64,000 bases of DNA from Peribacillus kribbensis DSM 17871 (lineage in GTDB: Bacteria; Bacillota; Bacilli; Bacillales; DSM-1321), in the NCBI RefSeq assembly GCF_000430765.1, contig NZ_KE387245.1, forward strand, positions 95,629 through 159,628, written 5' to 3'. Made by a program: the position numbers and the translations under genes. Of the stretch, positions 18,576 to 28,651 are shown one piece after another; position 1 is the first letter of the stretch, and every line of letters starts with the position of its first letter. The notes under the pieces were generated by a model. It saw only the letters and a program-made list of their open reading frames with translations, was not told the origin of the DNA and did not search any database.

Positions 18576-19843
18576 ATGCATCAAAAGTATGTTTGGAAAG
18601 ATGTGCTTAAGACATTAAAACAGCTTGATTCAAAAACCCTTGAAATCGTAAAAGCTACGCTCCCGGTCGTAAGGGAGCATGGAGAAGCCATCACAACCCG
18701 CTTTTATGAGCGTCTGTTTGAGAAGCATCCAGAGCTGAAAAATGTCTTTAATATGACCCACCAAAAAACTGGGCACCAGCCGCGCGCCCTCGCAAATGCG
18801 GTATACGGGGCTGCAGCGAATATTGAGGATATGAGCTCGATCATGCCGGTATTGGAGAGAATCGGACAAAAGCATAGAAGCTTGCAGATTAAGCCGGAAC
18901 ATTATCCCATTGTCGGTGAAAATCTGCTCATGGCAATCAAGGATATACTTGGGGATGCTGCCACAGATGAAATCATCGGTGCCTGGGCGGATGCTTATGA
19001 AGTGATTTCTGATGTGTTTATCAGGATGGAGGACATATTGTATAAGACATCTGAAACACAGAAAGGCGGTTGGGCAGGCTTCAAACCTTTTATCATTGAG
19101 AAAAAAGTGAAGGAAAGCGAAGTCATTACTTCCTTCTATCTTAAACCCGAAGATGGAGGGGAACTTCCCGGCTTTATTCCTGGTCAATATATTACAGTCA
19201 AAATTGAAATTCCCGAAGAGGAATATACCCATCTCCGGCAATACAGCTTATCCGACCGCCCCGGGACAGGCTACTTCAGGATCAGTGTAAAGCGGGAGGA
19301 TCCCATTGAAGAAGGATACCCGCCGGGAGTGGTGTCCACGGATCTGCATACCCTGTTCAGTGAGGGAGATAAACTGCCATATCTGCTCCAGCAGGAGATT
19401 TTTATTTAGATGTGGAAAGCACTTCCCCAGTTGTATTAATCAGCGGAGGAGTCGGGCTCACCCCCATGATGTGCATGCTGAACAGCATAGTGCATGATCA
19501 GCCTGAAAGGAACGTTTATTTTATACATGCTGCCATGAATGGGAAAGTTCATGCCTTTAAAGATTATGTAAAGGACCTTACCTCAAAACATAAACAGGCG
19601 GAATCTTATGTAGTCTATCAGAGTCCGGATGAGGAAGACCGGAAGGCAGGAAATTATGATAAAGAAGGATATTTGGATCTAGAATTCCTTCAAAAAGTAC
19701 TTCCCTCCAAGGATGCCAGCTTTTATTTTTGCGGTCCCCCGCCATTTATGAAGGCAGTTAATGCAGCGCTTAAAAAATGGGGCGTTCCTGAAGAATATAT
19801 TCATTATGAATTCTTTGGCGCCTTTGGCGATTTAGAAGGATAA
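18576..19843 (+). pseudogene. hmp: Flavohaemoglobin (nitric oxide dioxygenase) with a frameshift
   Basis: The gene starts at ATG 18576 with GAGGAGG 7 nt upstream. Residues 1-145 are a globin domain with the proximal-His region IGQKHRSLQIKPEHYPIVG. An FAD domain follows (LRQYSLSDRP), then an NAD-binding domain (ISGGVGLTPM, YFCGPPPFM). At about 19379-19382 one G seems missing (CCATATCT where CCAGTATCT would read P-V-S-A-P-A-G-D-F), so the first frame stops at 19409 and the reductase C-terminus continues from about 19385 in another frame. If real, the cell makes a haem-FAD fragment without the NADH site. All other residues are conserved, so the lesion is recent or a sequencing error. Confidence 0.9.
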
Positions 19844-19851
19844 TCCATATA

Positions 19852-19882
19852 GGAGGAAGGTTTTTTTATAGCCTTCCTCTTT
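19852..19882 (+). terminator. Terminator of hmp
   Basis: GAGGAAGG and CCTTCCTC form an 8-bp stem around a 9-10-nt loop, followed by TTTCTTG. Confidence 0.7.
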
Positions 19883-20162
19883 CTTGTGACATAGATAGCT
19901 GCTTTTCTAAAGAGTGAAGAAAATTTCACTGGGGATCCCCTCAAATCCTGCATATGAGACAGGTTATATCTTCGAATGACAGCCGGACATAGTTTCGCGG
20001 AGTTATTCCTGTGATTCTCCCACGCAGTAGGATCAAATAACCCCTGAAATCTTCCATAAAAAAGTGTGTTGACAATCCTTTTATTTGCATGATAAGATAT
20101 ATAGTTTTTCATATTCTTGAATATGTGATATACTTAACATATTCTAGCTGGAGGTGAAGGCT

Positions 20163-20642
20163 TTGTTTGAAATTGGCGATAAGATTATTTACCCAATGCA
20201 CGGCGCCGGAATTATTGAAGGAATTGAAGAAAAGGAGATTCTTGGTGAAAAAAGAACCTATTTTGTGGTCCATATCATCGTGAACCAGCTTCAAGTACTT
20301 ATTCCAGTAGACCATATTAAAAGCTCCTGTATTCGTTCGGTTGGTGATGAACATTCCATAGACGAAGCATTCGGGATTCTGCAGGAGCAAAAGCCGGTCA
20401 TCCCCTTGTCCTGGAAAGAGCGTTACAAAATTAATATGGACAAAATTAAGACAGGGAAACTCATTGACGGCGTAGAAGTCATCCGGGACCTCAGACACAT
20501 TCAAACAGAAAAATCCCTAAGCTCCAATGAAAAGAAACTGCTTGATAACGCCACCAAGCTATTCATCGGTGAATTGGTACTGGCAAAAGGGATAACTGAA
20601 ACTCAGGCAGCTCAATTAATCAGTGATCTGATTCCTGTCTAA
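20163..20642 (+). CDS. CarD-family transcriptional regulator (YdeB/CdnL-like)
   Basis: A 159-residue protein that in relatives binds the RNA polymerase beta subunit and modulates promoter opening. The N-terminal Tudor-like RNAP-interaction domain reads FEIGDKIIYPMHGAGIIEGI, followed by QVLIPVDHI. The C-terminal helical DNA-binding part has EVIRDLRHIQTEK and LDNATKLFIGELVLAK. I chose TTG at 20163 (giving M-F-E-I-G-D) because GGAGG lies 7 nt upstream and homologues begin MFxIGD; a GTG at 20154 overlaps that site. Confidence 0.88.
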   Translation: MFEIGDKIIYPMHGAGIIEGIEEKEILGEKRTYFVVHIIVNQLQVLIPVDHIKSSCIRSVGDEHSIDEAFGILQEQKPVIPLSWKERYKINMDKIKTGKLIDGVEVIRDLRHIQTEKSLSSNEKKLLDNATKLFIGELVLAKGITETQAAQLISDLIPV

Positions 20643-20891
20643 CCCCCGCCAGCTGATCAATCATGCCATGAGGCTGTCCACTGGAGTATTAACCTCCTGC
20701 AGGTGCTCCTTCTCCGGCAGTCTCAAATCAGTATGAACCTGCCTCTTCCAGCTTTCTTTTCATATAATCATGTTGATACTAAATTTTATAAGTTGATATA
20801 AATACGGTACTGAGAAGATGTTCCGCACTACAGCTGCTCCACTAGAGGAATAGAGGTATGTACCCCCCTTCTATTACTGCCGGACAGCATA
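20643..20891. other. Gap without a recognised gene
   Basis: About 250 bases between the carD-type gene and a terminator. I see no open frame with a ribosome site and no hairpin other than the terminator at 20892. Confidence 0.4.
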
Positions 20892-20926
20892 AAAAAGACA
20901 GGCTCAGTAATAGAGCCTGTCTTTTT
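20892..20926 (-). terminator. Bidirectional terminator between carD-type gene and csp
   Basis: AAAAAGACAGGCTC and GAGCCTGTCTTTTT are a perfect 14-bp inverted repeat with a 7-nt loop. It lies 13 nt beyond the csp stop. Confidence 0.92.
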
Positions 20927-20938
20927 GGAGATCAGCTA

Positions 20939-21139
20939 TTAAGCTTTTTGAACGTTAGCTGCTTGAGGTCCGCGTGCACCTTGCTCAACGTCAAAAGTTA
21001 CTTTTTGGCCTTCGTCTAATGATTTGAATCCTTCAGATTGGATAGCTGAGAAGTGTACGAATACGTCTTCTCCACCTTCGCGCTCGATGAATCCGAAACC
21101 TTTTTCTGCGTTAAACCATTTTACTGTACCTTGTTCCAT
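20939..21139 (-). CDS. Cold-shock protein (CspA/B family RNA chaperone)
   Basis: A 66-residue OB-fold protein that binds single-stranded RNA and DNA. RNP1 is KGFGFI (residues 13-18) and RNP2 is VFVHFS (about 26-31). The opening [18 protein letters not shown] is typical for Bacillus Csp proteins. The start at 21139 has TAGGAGG 7 nt upstream; an ATG at 21169 is too far up. The 5' untranslated leader is about 115 nt, as is usual for cold-shock mRNAs. Confidence 0.96.
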   Translation of the reverse strand: MEQGTVKWFNAEKGFGFIEREGGEDVFVHFSAIQSEGFKSLDEGQKVTFDVEQGARGPQAANVQKA

Positions 21140-21260
21140 TTTGTTTCCTCCTAGTGTGTTCCAAAACACAAATGTTACTATCCTTGCTCAAGTGATTCAT
21201 CAAGACGAAAGTCAAAAAAATTCATTCTCTCTTCAAACCGAACAAAAATAATTCTATTTC

Positions 21261-21289
21261 ATTATAGCCGACTTTTGTTGAGTTTGCAA
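21261..21289 (-). promoter_or_regulatory. Sigma-A promoter of csp
   Basis: Minus strand: TTGCAA (21284-21289), 17-bp spacer, TATAAT (21261-21266). It sits about 120 nt before the start codon, leaving a long leader. Confidence 0.8.
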
Positions 21290-21441
21290 ATTTCTATCAT
21301 ATATTAAGGGGAGTTTCGACATTCTGCCTCACTATTACGTTATATTCAAACATCATACCTGCTCTCCATACATTAGATGTCTAATCCTGCGCTTTCCCAA
21401 GAAATAATTAGGTTAGGGAAATACTTCAACAACACAATAAT

Positions 21442-23588
<2,147 letters not shown>

Positions 23589-23622
23589 AGAAGCCTTCAG
23601 CACACAAGTCTGAAGGCTTCTT
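23589..23622 (-). terminator. Terminator of signal peptidase gene
   Basis: AGAAGCCTTCAG and CTGAAGGCTTCT form a perfect 12-bp stem with a 9-nt loop. On the minus strand TTTTATTTC follows. Confidence 0.85.
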
Positions 23623-23629
23623 ACTCTCT

Positions 23630-24163
23630 TTATTTTGGCACGCCGATCTCATTAAATGGATAAAACCGGTACTTTGCTTCACCAATGACCGAGCTTTGTT
23701 TAATGAATCCGATAATCCGGCTGTCTTTGCTGATGGGACGATTGTCACCTAATACAAAATAGGTTCCTTTTGGGACTTTTGAGGTACCGAACAGCTCTTC
23801 CAGAGAAAAATCCCCAGTATATTGAGATTGATTGCCTCTCTTTAAATACGGCTCCTTATAGGCATGACCGTTTACATATAATACGTCATTTTTCATGCTT
23901 ACCGTATCACCAGGCAGGCCGATAACCCGCTTTATATAGTCCTCATCTGCATCTGGTGCATGAAACACAATCACATCAAAGCGCTGAATCTTGCTCAATT
24001 TAGAAACGACCATTTTATTTTGGTCCTGCAAAGTCGGCAGCATGGAGCTTCCGGAAACCTTTATAGGTGCAAATACATATTGCCGGCAGATAAACACTAT
24101 AATTACGGCAGCTGCGATGGTTTTCAACCAGGAATAAAATTCTTTTTTGGCATTCCCTTTCAT
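23630..24163 (-). CDS. Type I signal peptidase
   Basis: A 177-residue membrane-anchored serine protease that removes signal peptides from exported proteins. One transmembrane helix (about residues 13-31) precedes the catalytic Ser40 in SGSSMLPTL. The general base Lys78 is in DYIKRVIGLPGD, and the Box E motif GDNRPISKDSR is near residue 145. The size is that of SipS/SipT-type enzymes. AGGAGG lies 7 nt before the ATG. Whether it is the major or a minor paralogue cannot be judged. Confidence 0.95.
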   Translation of the reverse strand: MKGNAKKEFYSWLKTIAAAVIIVFICRQYVFAPIKVSGSSMLPTLQDQNKMVVSKLSKIQRFDVIVFHAPDADEDYIKRVIGLPGDTVSMKNDVLYVNGHAYKEPYLKRGNQSQYTGDFSLEELFGTSKVPKGTYFVLGDNRPISKDSRIIGFIKQSSVIGEAKYRFYPFNEIGVPK

Positions 24164-24262
24164 TTTGCCCCTCCTAACATATCTATCTCATTTTACACAC
24201 CTGATGGAGATATTGTCCAGCAATCGCCTGCTTCCATGGACAGTTTTTATGAGTAATATGGA

Positions 24263-24688
24263 TTATTGAACATTACTCCTCATTTTTTGCAGGATGCGGC
24301 TCAGTTCGGCCAGTTCGTCGGATGAGATTCCGTTAATGACCAGTTCATTGAATTCCTCTGTGATTGGTATCACCTTTTCCCCAAGCTCCTTGCCTTTATC
24401 TGTCAGGTACACTTCAAACGAACGCCGGTCGTATGGACTTACGGTTCTGCGGATGATTCCCTTTCCTTCTAAATTCACGACCATCCGGGCAATATTAGTT
24501 TTATCTTTGTCAAGCTTCATAGAAATTTCGTTTTGAGACAGCCCGTCCTTTTCCCATAAAAGCATCAGGATCAAATTTTGTTCAGGCGCCAGATTAAATG
24601 GCGCAAGCCTATTCTTTATATAATTTGTCAGCGACAAATCGGTTTGATGAATGGTAATGCTAATATAATCTTCCCAGGATAACTTCAA
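24263..24688 (-). CDS. MarR-family regulator
   Basis: A 141-residue winged-helix dimer. The recognition helix region is GLSQNEISMKLDKDKTNIARMVVNLEGKG, the wing is DRRSFEVYLTDKGKEL, and dimerisation helices are at both ends. The TTG at 24688 is chosen because TGGAGG lies 8 nt upstream; an ATG at 24709 overlaps the ribosome site. It is divergent from a DoxX gene, and relatives with this arrangement in Bacillus (YodB, CatR, MhqR) repress quinone-detoxification genes. No conserved Cys is near the N-terminus, so redox sensing is not evident. Confidence 0.85.
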   Translation of the reverse strand: MKLSWEDYISITIHQTDLSLTNYIKNRLAPFNLAPEQNLILMLLWEKDGLSQNEISMKLDKDKTNIARMVVNLEGKGIIRRTVSPYDRRSFEVYLTDKGKELGEKVIPITEEFNELVINGISSDELAELSRILQKMRSNVQ

Positions 24689-24718
24689 CAGGTCTACCTC
24701 CAGAATCATGCTGTAAAA

Positions 24719-24749
24719 ATTATAGTTTCAAGAAAATCGATTGTCAATC
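24719..24749 (-). promoter_or_regulatory. Consensus sigma-A promoter of marR gene with overlapping dyad
   Basis: Minus strand: TTGACA (24742-24747), 17-bp spacer, TATAAT (24719-24724), both boxes perfect. GATTGTCAATC (24739-24749), a near-perfect dyad, overlaps the -35. It may be the MarR operator serving both divergent genes. Confidence 0.75.
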
Positions 24750-24824
24750 AGCCGTCAAGGAGAGACTAAGGATAAAGGAAGGGTTCAATACTCTCTTTAA
24801 GAAATCTATTCAGGAGGTGATGTT

Positions 24825-25238
24825 TTGGAAGATATAGGTTTATTGATCATACGGATTGTTGCCGGTCTATTTTACGCAGCTCATGGTTCGCAAAAGGCCT
24901 TTGGCTGGTTCGGAGGCGCCGGGCCTAAAGGAACAGGAGAATTCTTCGAAAGCGTAGGGATCAGACCGGGAAGCGCCATGGCCCTTCTGGCAGGGCTCGG
25001 TGAATTTATAGGCGGCCTGCTGTTTACTTTCGGCTTATTCATCCCTCTCGCTGCCCTGCTGATCATCATCCCCATGATAGTCGCCATTATTACTGTACAT
25101 GGAAAAAACGGCTGGTTCGTAGATAGAGGCGGCATTGAATACAACTTAGTTTTGATAGCCATCGCAATAGGTATTACCTTTACCGGACCTGGAGTATGGT
25201 CGTTGGATGAGGCATATGGCATTCAGATTTTCGGATAA
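24825..25238 (+). CDS. DoxX-family membrane protein
   Basis: A 137-residue protein with four hydrophobic helices and family features FYAAHGSQKAFGWFGG, LAGLGEFIGGLLFTFGL and GWFVDRGGIEYNLVLIA. In Bacillus, DoxX members such as CatD and MhqP are induced by quinones together with thiol-dependent dioxygenases. It starts at TTG 24825 after AGGAGGTG. Its divergent position next to the MarR gene suggests it is the regulated target. Confidence 0.85.
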   Translation: MEDIGLLIIRIVAGLFYAAHGSQKAFGWFGGAGPKGTGEFFESVGIRPGSAMALLAGLGEFIGGLLFTFGLFIPLAALLIIIPMIVAIITVHGKNGWFVDRGGIEYNLVLIAIAIGITFTGPGVWSLDEAYGIQIFG

Positions 25239-25279
25239 CGAAAGCGATTTATTCTTTCAAGACTGTGGACAAGCTTTTA

Positions 25280-26107
25280 TTAGATTTGGCTTTTCTGCAG
25301 TCTTTTTAATCTGCCAATAATCACTGTTGCATCTAAGTCCTTGTCTTTGGCAATCCTGGCAGTCAGACCTGATTCCTCAAAGATTTCAGCGGCCTTTGAT
25401 GCCTGCCTGCCGCTTGTTTCTATCATCAGATCCCCCCCTGGAGCAAGCCATTCCGGAGCTTCTGCTGCCACCTTCCTTAAAATCATAAAGCCGTCCTCTC
25501 CCCCATCAAGTGCCGATTTTGGTTCATGCAGACGGGCTTCCTGCGGAAGAAGATCTATGAATCCCGTAGGAACATACGGAATATTGGCAGCTATCATTTT
25601 TACGCTCCCCTTGAGTGACCGGGGAAGGACACTATACAGATCTCCTTGATAAACATGGGCGCCAAGCCCTGATAGATTTCTCTTGGCACATCGCACCGCT
25701 GCTTCATCAATATCGACTGCATGCAAATGAATATCTGCGCCAGATGCGATTGCTGCACCAATTGCACCTGAACCGCAGCATAAATCCACCACTCTATCTC
25801 CATCTTGGACGATGGCCTTTGCCTTCTCAGCCAGAAACTCGGTACGCCTGCGCGGTACAAACACATTCCTTTCCACATTTATGCGCAGCCCGCAAAAGCA
25901 GGTATATCCCAGAACATATTCGATTGGTGCACCAAGGGCCCTGCTTTCGGTCATTTTTAATAATTCGTCCGAAGTCTTTGCCTCTGCAATAAGAAGCTCT
26001 GCCTCCTCTTCTGCAAAAACACAACCAGCGTGCAGCAGTTTGTCAATGACCATTCTTTCCAGCTTTTCATTTATTCGAAGTGTACGCATCTTCTTTATTT
26101 GACTCAC
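25280..26107 (-). CDS. Putative protein N5-glutamine methyltransferase (PrmC-like)
   Basis: A class I SAM-dependent methyltransferase of up to 275 residues. SAM-binding motif I is VVDLCCGSGAIGAAIA (about residues 106-121), the acidic motif II is HAVDIDEAAVRCAKRNL, and the catalytic NPPY-type motif appears as NIPYVP (about residue 177). The N-terminal helical domain resembles PrmC, which methylates release-factor Gln. N-x-P-Y-V-P is typical of a PrmC-like subfamily whose substrate is unproven. The GTG at 26107 or the ATG at 26089 could be the start; neither has a perfect ribosome site. Confidence 0.78.
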   Translation of the reverse strand: MSQIKKMRTLRINEKLERMVIDKLLHAGCVFAEEEAELLIAEAKTSDELLKMTESRALGAPIEYVLGYTCFCGLRINVERNVFVPRRRTEFLAEKAKAIVQDGDRVVDLCCGSGAIGAAIASGADIHLHAVDIDEAAVRCAKRNLSGLGAHVYQGDLYSVLPRSLKGSVKMIAANIPYVPTGFIDLLPQEARLHEPKSALDGGEDGFMILRKVAAEAPEWLAPGGDLMIETSGRQASKAAEIFEESGLTARIAKDKDLDATVIIGRLKRLQKSQI

Positions 26108-26302
26108 CTCTCAAAAAATTTACGATATTCACTAATTCGCTTATAGCCGATGATTTCCTTCCGTTTACCCAAACTGAAATTAAACAGTTGACAGTTCCAT
26201 AGGCCATCTTTATACTTGGAATGTATTTAGTATGTATAGCAACTAATTTCAGCTGCTATATCGTTATTCCTATTACAAACTTCACTTCTTGGGGGTATAT
26301 AA

Positions 26303-26929
26303 ATGTCTAAAGTATTATTTGTCAAAGCTAATTCACGGCCAATCGATCAGTCGGTTTCTGTCAAGCTTTATCACGCGTTCCTTGATCGCTATAAAGAAAC
26401 ACATCCTGAGGATTCAATCATGGAACTGGATCTTTTCAGCGAAAATCTTTCATACTATGACAATGACAAAATCAATGGCATGTTCAAAGCTGCGAAAGCT
26501 CTTGAACTGACAGCTGCAGAGGCAGAAGCTGTGGAAACAGTCCATAAATATCTAAACCAGTTCCTGGAGGCAGATAAAGTCGTTTTGGCATTTCCGCTCT
26601 GGAACTTAACGATTCCTGCAGTCCTTCACACGTACCTGGACTATCTGAACCAGGCAGGCAAGACCTTCCGCTATACACCAGAAGGAGCAGTAGGTATGCT
26701 GACTGATAAAAAAGCGGCACTCTTAAATGCACGAGGCGGCGTATATTCTGAAGGACCTGCTCAAGCTGTAGAAATGTCCCTGAATTATGTAACAGCGATC
26801 CTAAGCTTCTGGGGAATGTCGGACATTACGACAGTCGTCACTGAAGGCCATAACCAGTTCCCTGACCGTGCTGAAGAAATCATTGCAGAGGGAATCAGAC
26901 TGGCAGAAGAAACTGCTGAGAAATTTTAA
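26303..26929 (+). CDS. azoR: FMN-dependent NADH:quinone oxidoreductase / azoreductase
   Basis: A 208-residue flavodoxin-fold enzyme that reduces quinones and azo dyes by two electrons. FMN contacts: KANSRPIDQSVSVKL near the N-terminus, FPLWNLTIPAVLHTYLD in the middle (about 100-116), and the ARGGVYSEG loop. It matches B. subtilis AzoR1/AzoR2, which YodB and MhqR regulate. GGGGGT lies about 8 nt before the ATG. Its closeness to the MarR-DoxX pair supports a quinone-stress role. Confidence 0.92.
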   Translation: MSKVLFVKANSRPIDQSVSVKLYHAFLDRYKETHPEDSIMELDLFSENLSYYDNDKINGMFKAAKALELTAAEAEAVETVHKYLNQFLEADKVVLAFPLWNLTIPAVLHTYLDYLNQAGKTFRYTPEGAVGMLTDKKAALLNARGGVYSEGPAQAVEMSLNYVTAILSFWGMSDITTVVTEGHNQFPDRAEEIIAEGIRLAEETAEKF

Positions 26930-26941
26930 TCTCGTAAAATA

Positions 26942-26988
26942 CCAACAAGAAAAAGCAGTCCATAAGGGCTGCTTTTCTTGTTGGTTTG
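26942..26988 (+). terminator. Terminator of azoR
   Basis: CCAACAAGAAAAAGCAG pairs with CTGCTTTTCTTGTTGG (one bulged A) and TTTG follows. Confidence 0.8.
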
Positions 26989-27018
26989 CTTCGTCATAAG
27001 ATTCAATAAAATTTAGAA

Positions 27019-27050
27019 TGACGCAATTAATTGGCAGAGTGACGCAATTA
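27019..27050. repeat. Direct repeat TGACGCAATTA x2
   Basis: TGACGCAATTA occurs at 27019-27029 and 27040-27050, exactly 21 bp apart (two helical turns), between the converging azoR and SDR genes. It could be a protein-binding site or a chance duplication. Confidence 0.4.
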
Positions 27051-27066
27051 TGATAACAGATTAAAA

Positions 27067-27091
27067 GGAACTCCGAATGATCAGGAGTTCC
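27067..27091 (-). terminator. Terminator of the SDR gene
   Basis: GGAACTCC and GGAGTTCC flank a 9-nt loop. On the minus strand TTTTAATC follows, 16 nt beyond the stop codon. Confidence 0.75.
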
Positions 27092-27106
27092 CTCTTAGTC
27101 TGTATC

Positions 27107-27874
27107 TTAATCCCAAAACCCTCCATCAGAATGAATGATCTGACCGGTGATCCAGTCTGCGTCGTCACTGGCAAGAAATGCTGCAAGGCGTGCGGCGTCT
27201 TCCGGTGTTCCTATTCTCCCCATAGGGAATTTTGGTTTAAGATACTCCTTCAGCTGGCCATCCATCCAGCCTGTATCAGTTGGTCCAGGATCCATGGCAT
27301 TGACAGTAATCTGATGCGGTGCCAGTTCTGCAGCCAAGGAAACCGTAAACGCAGAGATGGCTCCTTTTGTAGTCACATAGGCCAGGTTCCCAGGCATCGG
27401 TCCTTTGTCCTGACCGGAAATCAGATTGATGATTCTCCCCCCTGTTTTTCCCACCAGCCGTTTGGCAAACTCTACAGACAACATGCAGGTGCCACGTACA
27501 TTCACCGCATAGTGATCATCGAGAATCTCATTTGTCAGCTTCTGAAAGTTCACCTCGGCACAGTGTGTGGCATTATTAATGAGAATGGAAGGTACACCCA
27601 GCTGATTTCCGGCTTGCTCCAATAGTCTAAAAGGCGCAAGCGGATCAGACAAATCAAGCTCCACCCCCTCAGCTCTAACACCCAGTTCGGATAATTCCTG
27701 TTTAAATTCATCCGGCCATGTGCAGCTGGCATCCTGATAGCCTGACAGATAGTCATATGGGGTGAAATAGGTGAAAAATATATCATTTCCTTTTTTGGCC
27801 AGCTCACGGCATATGGCGGCCCCAATACCTCCAGCTCTGCTGGCCCCTGTAACGATGGCTATTTTGTTCCTCAT
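27107..27874 (-). CDS. Short-chain dehydrogenase/reductase (FabG-like)
   Basis: A 255-residue NAD(P)-dependent oxidoreductase. The cofactor loop is TGASRAGGIGAAI (residues 9-21), NNAT replaces NNAG, and the catalytic Ser is in NLISGQ. The catalytic YxxxK is YVTTKG, and the C-terminal signature is WITGQIIHSDGGF. The insertion after the first helix (TPYDYLSGYQDASCTWPDEF) is longer than in FabG, as in a subclass of 3-oxoacyl-reductase-like SDRs. Substrate unknown. GGGAG lies 8 nt before the ATG. Confidence 0.88.
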   Translation of the reverse strand: MRNKIAIVTGASRAGGIGAAICRELAKKGNDIFFTYFTPYDYLSGYQDASCTWPDEFKQELSELGVRAEGVELDLSDPLAPFRLLEQAGNQLGVPSILINNATHCAEVNFQKLTNEILDDHYAVNVRGTCMLSVEFAKRLVGKTGGRIINLISGQDKGPMPGNLAYVTTKGAISAFTVSLAAELAPHQITVNAMDPGPTDTGWMDGQLKEYLKPKFPMGRIGTPEDAARLAAFLASDDADWITGQIIHSDGGFWD

Positions 27875-28086
27875 AAATTTTTCTCCCTGACTGGAACGCT
27901 TGAATCTCTACGCTGCCTGCGGCTTCGACTGTCTTTTTTCGTCCCTTGTATTGTTTTGTAAGATGGTTCCTTTTTGCCTAACATTACAATAAAATCCACA
28001 TTTTCTGTATCCCCTCTCATCCATCATATATTCATTGTGACCCGCTTTGTGGAAAAACAAGGAAATAATCATGAGCTGATGAACAA

Positions 28087-28635
28087 TTATGAGCGATGCT
28101 GTTTAAATTGTTCCCGAAGTAATCCATAGACGGAAAGATCATAATACCGGCCATCCTTCAAAATATGCTTCCTCAGCCGGCCTTCATATTTCATGCCGAT
28201 TTTCTTCATGACTTTTTGGGAAGCATAATTATCTGACATGGCCATTCCCCAGATTCTTTGCAGGCCCTGCTCCCGAAATCCGAATTCTGCCACCTGTAAG
28301 GCAGCTTCGGTTGCATAACCCCTTCCCCAGAATTCTTTTCCAATCCAGTATGCCAGTTCACCCCTATTATGGCCGGGTTCGATCCGTAGTGTCATAGCAC
28401 CCGCCAGGATTTTCTCCTTCTTCAATTCTACTGCGAATGGAAAAGCTTTTCTGGTCTGGATCCATTTCTCATGAGAACGGATCCAGTTTACAGCGGCCTC
28501 CAGGGGATAAGGATGCGGCATTCCTAAAGTGGTCTCGTATATTTCTCTTTCTCCTGCCATCCGCTGCACCTGTACTGCATCTTCCAGTAGAAACGGCCGA
28601 AGGAGAAGCCTTTCAGTCTCCAGCACAACTCCCAT
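28087..28635 (-). CDS. GNAT N-acetyltransferase (RimJ/RimL type)
   Basis: A 182-residue acetyltransferase with the opening LETERLLLRPFLLEDA, the acetyl-CoA loop EFWGRGYATEAALQV, and the C-terminal NYASQKVMKKIGMKYEGRLRKH. This pattern matches the RimJ/RimL family, which acetylates ribosomal proteins or small molecules. GGAGGAGAGAGGGAA precedes the ATG. It starts 16 nt after the ileS stop, so it is probably co-transcribed with ileS under T-box control. Confidence 0.87.
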   Translation of the reverse strand: MGVVLETERLLLRPFLLEDAVQVQRMAGEREIYETTLGMPHPYPLEAAVNWIRSHEKWIQTRKAFPFAVELKKEKILAGAMTLRIEPGHNRGELAYWIGKEFWGRGYATEAALQVAEFGFREQGLQRIWGMAMSDNYASQKVMKKIGMKYEGRLRKHILKDGRYYDLSVYGLLREQFKQHRS

Positions 28636-28651
28636 TTCCCTCTCTCCTCCT

